A stretch of DNA of 24,715 nt from positions 1 through 24,715 of the forward strand of contig JAOUAY010000005.1 in NCBI GenBank assembly GCA_029860565.1, read 5' to 3'. Source of the stretch: Candidatus Nitrosopumilus sp. (GTDB lineage: Archaea > Thermoproteota > Nitrososphaeria > Nitrososphaerales > Nitrosopumilaceae). The notes under the pieces are model-generated. The model was not told the origin of the DNA, did no database searches, and worked only from the letters and a program-made list of their open reading frames with translations. Positions 21,931-24,715 of this stretch are shown in pieces. Position numbers and translations under genes: made by a program. How positions within the stretch are numbered: position 1 is the stretch's first letter; every line of letters starts with the position of its first letter.

Positions 21931-22100
21931 ATGCATTCAAGAACCAAACTTCAACTCTACATCTTTTTCATCTTGATGGTGTTTTCCAGTCTCAACAGGA
22001 GTACTAGGATACTACATCATTTTGTAATTTTGATAAAATCTCAAAAAGTGAATTGACAAACTTTGATGAAATAATTGCCAGAAAAATGATCAGTTGTTGA
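21931..22100 (+). pseudogene. Remnant of a membrane/sensor protein N-terminus, two frameshifts
   Basis: ATG 21931 reads a membrane helix 'MHSRTKLQLYIFFILMVFSS'. The next frame gives 'VSTGVLGYYIIL', and the third gives 'NFDKISKSELTNFDEIIARK' and 'MISC', then TGA at 22098. The three pieces form a plausible start of a membrane receptor or channel (helix plus 'SELTNFDEIIARKM'), but no frame alone is a gene. The 3' end overlaps the last bases of the regulator on the other strand. The rest of the ancestor is absent. Confidence 0.5.
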
Positions 22101-22425
22101 TAATTAACTTAACTTCTGTCTTGCCATCACTGAATCGACTTTGAATTCCTTTAATCTTGCTTTTGTACAGGAATAATCTTTTTCCTTCACTAGTGATCAT
22201 ACCTGATGTTGCAACTAACTTGTTATCGTGAAGGCTCTGAATTCTTCTATATGTGGTACTCATAGGAATTTTAGTTTCAGCCATGATTTCGATTACGGAT
22301 TTTGGCATATTCATAATGGATTCTAGTATGATTCTACAGTACTTGTCTGATACAATTTCAAGCAGTTTGTCTTTTCTTTCTACTTCTTCAATTTTGATGA
22401 CTTGTTGTTGTTGTAATGTTTGCAT
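22090..22425 (-). CDS. Winged-helix transcriptional regulator (ArsR/TrmB-like)
   Basis: Start set at ATG 22425 (MQTLQQQQVIKIEEVERKDK), 111 residues, with a TTG 6 bases upstream as alternative. After a charged N-terminal helix comes a winged HTH (about 22-95): 'LLEIVSDKYCRIILESIMNM', 'KSVIEIMAETKIPMSTTYRR' (recognition helix 'MSTTYRRIQSLHDNKLV') and the wing 'TSGMITSEGKRLFLYKSKIK'. Many proteins of this size regulate single operons in ammonia-oxidising archaea. A TATA-like 'attatatcc' lies ~25 bases upstream on the minus strand, and an inverted repeat at 22465-22483 lies just beyond. Confidence 0.82.
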   Translation of the reverse strand: MQTLQQQQVIKIEEVERKDKLLEIVSDKYCRIILESIMNMPKSVIEIMAETKIPMSTTYRRIQSLHDNKLVATSGMITSEGKRLFLYKSKIKGIQSRFSDGKTEVKLIINN

Positions 22426-22464
22426 AAGCAAAGTTGTTCCTTATTGGATATAATGACTGAGTAT

Positions 22465-22483
22465 ACACTGTCTTACAAAGTGT
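22465..22483. promoter_or_regulatory. Inverted repeat upstream of a winged-helix regulator
   Basis: ACACT and AGTGT are perfect 5-base arms around a 9-base centre, 40-58 bases before the regulator's ATG and just upstream of its TATA-like element. Suitable for an activator or autoregulatory site; short arms make chance possible. Confidence 0.3.
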
Positions 22484-22523
22484 TATGTGTAATGTTTACA
22501 AATTTAGAAAAATAATAATACAA

Positions 22524-22781
22524 TTAGTCTAGTTTGGAACCTTGGTTGCGTCCCATTTTGCGCCCAATAAATGCAAAAATCCATCCAATTGCCACAAGTA
22601 CACTCCCAAACAGTATAAGCCATTGATAATATTTTGTGTATTCTTCTTCGAATCTAGGGTCTTCTAGAAATTGTTCTTGTGGAATGTCAGTTAGATATAG
22701 AGCCCACAATGAAAATACAACAAACAATGCACCTAATGCAAAAAATGCAATCATTATCGATTTTGGAGCTCCTTGAATCAT
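22524..22781 (-). CDS. Two-helix small membrane protein
   Basis: 85 residues: MIQGAPKSIMIAFFALGALF (helix 1, about 8-29), an acidic loop 'LTDIPQEQFLEDPRFEEEYT', helix 2 'WLILFGSVLVAIGWIFAFIG' (about 54-73) and a basic tail 'RKMGRNQGSKLD'. By the positive-inside rule the tail is cytoplasmic and the acidic loop outside. Unknown function. Confidence 0.7.
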   Translation of the reverse strand: MIQGAPKSIMIAFFALGALFVVFSLWALYLTDIPQEQFLEDPRFEEEYTKYYQWLILFGSVLVAIGWIFAFIGRKMGRNQGSKLD

Positions 22782-22957
22782 TATTCTCAGTTACAATCTA
22801 CCTAATATAGAACAAGCAGATGCAGTCATTTTTTGAGAATCATCTTTGGAAATCATATTTGTTGATTATATTACAAATTTTTGTTACGAAAATATTGGTT
22901 AGTCAGTATGTTTGGATTACAATTATAATTGGCAGAGGTTATGGCATTAATTAGGTG

Positions 22958-23320
22958 ATGAAAATGTCTTCAGAAAATAAAACAGATCAACAAAAATGCC
23001 AATCTATCTTAGAATTACCTGAAATAAGATTTGTAGGATTTTTAGACTATATGGGGAATTTGATTGTTGGAGACTTTAAACCAGGATTATCTCCACTAAA
23101 AGATGAATCTGAAAGAAAAAAAATGTTTGTTGAGGCAGTCCTGAGAATTAGAACTAGACAAGACTTTGATGATAATCTAGGTCCAGTTGAATATGCGGCT
23201 GCTAGAAGAAAAAATGTTGTAACTATAACTATTCCTTTTGAAGATAAGGTTCTTTTTGTATCTGCAGAATCTAATGTTGATATTGATAAAATTTCGAGAA
23301 AAATTTTAGATTTGTTATAA
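22958..23320 (+). CDS. Conserved thaumarchaeal protein resembling DUF6659 (paralogue 2)
   Basis: Starts at ATG 22958 (MKMSSENKTDQQKCQSILEL) or 22964, the latter better placed after 'aggtga'; 120 or 118 residues. Order: helix 'QKCQSILELPE', strand 'IRFVGFLDYMGNLIVGDFKP', helix 'ESERKKMFVEAVLRIRTRQD', 'FDDNLGPVEYAAARRKNVVT', strands 'ITIPFEDKVLFVSAESNVDI' and a C-terminal helix. Shares the 'IRF.......G', 'FD..LG.V.Y....R..V' framework with the gene at 20091. The family is abundant in ammonia-oxidising archaea; a small-ligand or protein-interaction role is a guess. Confidence 0.75.
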   Translation: MKMSSENKTDQQKCQSILELPEIRFVGFLDYMGNLIVGDFKPGLSPLKDESERKKMFVEAVLRIRTRQDFDDNLGPVEYAAARRKNVVTITIPFEDKVLFVSAESNVDIDKISRKILDLL

Positions 23321-23437
23321 TGCAAAAATAATTTTTATAAAACAAAATTAAATAATCCACAATGGGAACATTCAAACTGATTATATTTCATGGTGAGAGA
23401 TTAGAAACAGTTTACAAAACCTGTTGTTGTTTGGTGA

Positions 23438-23674
23438 ATGAATGTGCAAGATGATTTAGATTTACTAAAAAAACAGTTAGAGGTAAATGATAAAAGACTC
23501 AAAAAACTTGAAGCACATAAAAAATCAATAGAGCCAGAGTTGAAAAATCCTAAATCCAAAAAAGATCACGAGAGGCTTTTAGAAACCATGAAACGGTTAG
23601 ATCATAATTTACAAATTGAGCATAAACAACGTGATGGAATAATTAAAGCAATGAATTCTAAGGTTGAATTCTAA
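23438..23674 (+). CDS. Coiled-coil small protein, 78 residues
   Basis: MNVQDDLDLLKKQLEVNDKR and further 'KLEAHKKSIEPELKNPKSKK', 'LETMKRLDHNLQIEHKQRDG', ending 'IIKAMNSKVEF'. Two heptad-rich helices (about 2-30 and 42-72) separated by a proline-containing turn predict an antiparallel helical hairpin. Highly charged and soluble. No known family. The following membrane peptide begins 26 bases later. Confidence 0.62.
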   Translation: MNVQDDLDLLKKQLEVNDKRLKKLEAHKKSIEPELKNPKSKKDHERLLETMKRLDHNLQIEHKQRDGIIKAMNSKVEF

Positions 23675-23700
23675 ATTCTTTATTTTTATGAAGTACAGAA

Positions 23701-23841
23701 ATGGGTAAATACTTTCATCAACACAAAAAATTTATGAGCTTTCAAGCAAACGTATTTTCAAGAAAAGAATTAGCAATAATTATTGGAATTTCTGTTGTAG
23801 TTTCAGCAATCTTGCTCATTTCTTACATGACTGGAAGATAA
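23701..23841 (+). CDS. Single-helix membrane peptide, 46 residues
   Basis: ATG at 23701 gives MGKYFHQHKKFMSFQANVFS, a basic N-terminus, then 'RKELAIIIGISVVVSAILLI' (helix about 23-40) and 'SYMTGR'. The basic start followed by one hydrophobic helix is a real-protein pattern, N-in topology. Probably cotranscribed with the coiled-coil gene 26 bases upstream. Confidence 0.52.
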   Translation: MGKYFHQHKKFMSFQANVFSRKELAIIIGISVVVSAILLISYMTGR

Positions 23842-23959
23842 ATTCTGAACTCTTTTTTGTACTAAATTCAGCATTCTCAGCACTCATGACATCATACTTT
23901 TTAATTATTTTTTCACTTCATAATCTTGGGTGGGGTTATGAAATATGGTGTGGATGTAA

Positions 23960-24121
23960 AGAAATAATTATCTAGAATTAAGAGAAAAGATTTTGAATGT
24001 GGTAGAACAAGAAAGAAAAAGATTAGGTATTGACAAATCTACATTATGACATATCAAAAAGAACTTGTCTGATGAAAAAATTCTAAAAATTTGTGAGAAA
24101 ATTCTTTTGAAAATTCAATAG
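23960..24121 (+). pseudogene. Decayed fragment resembling a Cas1 C-terminal tail
   Basis: In one frame, after a TAA at 23957-23959, the plus strand reads 'NNYLELREKILNVVEQERKR' and 'LGIDKSTL', then TGA (24047-24049), then 'HIKKNLSDEKILKICEKILL' and 'KIQ', TAG at 24119. A TGG-to-TGA change would restore 'LGIDKSTLWHIKKNL'. The pattern 'LGI.KSTLW..KK.L....KI.IY.K.L' resembles, from memory, the C-terminal tail of archaeal Cas1 proteins, but could belong to another family. No start codon, no CRISPR array nearby. Clearly non-functional. Confidence 0.45.
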
Positions 24122-24251
24122 AATTTAAAAATTAGATCGATGAATTTCCTTAAAAATCTCATAGTAAATTAATTTTGTAAATTCCGCTTCAAGTTGGAAT
24201 CCTTCTTTCATACATAACTAGTTGTTTTTAATTTTGAATTAGTACCAAGTT

Positions 24252-24715
24252 CTATACTGGAATAACTCCTGCTTTAACTAGAAACTCTATTCCTTGAATA
24301 AAAGCATCATCATTAATTTCGCCGTCTGCCCACCACTTTGCATTGTTTTTAATCCACTCTGGAATTTCTTTAGAATCCTTCTCACTTTGTGATGTTGATT
24401 CAACTAATATGGTTCCCTCTTTAATCAAAAATCCTATTCCTTGAATAAAAGCATCATCATTAATTTCGCCGTCTGCCCACCACTTTGCATTGTTTTTAAT
24501 CCACTCTGGAATTGGTGTGTTGGTTTCATTGATAATTTCTTTGAGTAATGGATTGTCTTCAACTGGCACTTCAATTATGGCATATCCGCTCAATCCACCA
24601 TCTACTTGCTCTTCTGGTCCTAAACCATGCACAAATATTGCATATCTTACCAGTCCTGATTGCTCTACTGACAGTAAATGCTCTACTTGACCAAATGCGT
24701 TGAATAATTTCTCTT
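24252..24715 (-). CDS. Secreted PEWIKNN-repeat protein (5' end cut by window edge)
   Basis: The frame is open to the window edge, so the start (and likely signal peptide) lies outside; about 154 residues are visible. The visible N-terminal part 'EQSGLVRYAIFVHGLGPEEQ' and 'GGLSGYAIIEVPVEDNPLLK' looks like a beta-sandwich end. It is followed by two modules 'IPEWIKNNAKWWADGEI' + 'NDDAFIQGI' + FLIKEG / FLVKAG, separated by a Ser/Glu/Lys linker. Such modules are typical of exported proteins in ammonia-oxidising archaea and probably mediate cell-surface interaction. The two modules are identical in amino acids and DNA over 80 bases. A broken relative lies at 14431-15032. Confidence 0.88.
   Translation of the reverse strand, partial: EKLFNAFGQVEHLLSVEQSGLVRYAIFVHGLGPEEQVDGGLSGYAIIEVPVEDNPLLKEIINETNTPIPEWIKNNAKWWADGEINDDAFIQGIGFLIKEGTILVESTSQSEKDSKEIPEWIKNNAKWWADGEINDDAFIQGIEFLVKAGVIPV
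24287..24366. repeat. 80-bp direct repeat, copy A
   Basis: Identical over 80 bases with copy B, 147 bases (49 codons) away, inside the repeat protein gene. Encodes the 'PEWIKNNAKWWADGEI...FIQGI' module. The flanks diverge abruptly at both ends. Confidence 0.85.
24434..24513. repeat. 80-bp direct repeat, copy B
   Basis: Second copy of the 80-base repeat, in the same reading frame. Absence of even silent differences points to recent duplication or gene conversion. Confidence 0.85.

Noticed and set aside
24287..24513. CRISPR-like repeat pair
   Set aside because: Only two copies, 80 bases long and in frame within a protein gene; it is a protein-module duplication.

Overview
The window looks like a low-GC chromosome segment of a marine ammonia-oxidising archaeon (Nitrososphaerota/Thaumarchaeota, Nitrosopumilus-like). 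The basis is a small single-domain parvulin of the NmPin/CsPinA type, an archaeal family B DNA polymerase, a Hef-type helicase without nuclease, an archaeal-length triosephosphate isomerase, secreted proteins with the 'PEWIKNNAKWWA' repeat typical of these archaea, and many very small proteins. Many genes have a TATA-like element close to the start codon or no clear Shine-Dalgarno, as expected for leaderless transcripts. No tRNA, rRNA, CRISPR array or intact insertion sequence was recognised.

Left part (1-8250), core genome. Five minus-strand genes lie in tight array: dCMP deaminase, DNA polymerase B, a SemiSWEET-like small transporter, triosephosphate isomerase and pyruvate phosphate dikinase (cut by the window edge). 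They link nucleotide supply and replication to gluconeogenesis. A Hef-like helicase follows on the plus strand. It and PolB both end in a PIP-box-like PCNA-binding motif. Next come a small hypothetical protein and the parvulin PpiC/Pin.

Middle part (8250-15100), accessory and eroding. It holds many micro-ORFs, several with zinc-ribbon cysteine pairs (positions 8593-8760, 10808-10918, 11673-11837, 13108-13200, 13308-13415), a putative structured RNA (8872-8945) flanked by three copies of a 22-base dyad, a membrane-anchored nuclease-like protein lacking key acidic residues, a truncated flavin split-barrel protein, a DUF2203 protein, and several broken genes. One broken gene is interrupted at a run of eight A's. 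Another is a PEWIKNN-repeat protein with three frameshifts.

Right part (15100-24715), a mosaic of small Nitrosopumilus-type hypothetical genes. These include a ten-helix membrane protein with conserved Asp/His motifs, a phasin-like helical protein with a clear leaderless promoter and T-rich terminator, a winged-helix protein preceded by a perfect 12-bp palindrome, two paralogues resembling DUF6659, a universal stress protein, a second winged-helix regulator, several one- or two-helix membrane peptides, and remnants of decayed genes. One remnant resembles a Cas1 C-terminal tail. The window ends inside a secreted PEWIKNN-repeat protein whose two repeats are identical at DNA level over 80 bp.

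The best candidates for undescribed biology are the dyad/structured-RNA/mini-zinc-ribbon segment at 8.57-9.12 kb and the wider nest of micro zinc-binding proteins at 8.6-13.4 kb. All functions are inferred from sequence reading alone.
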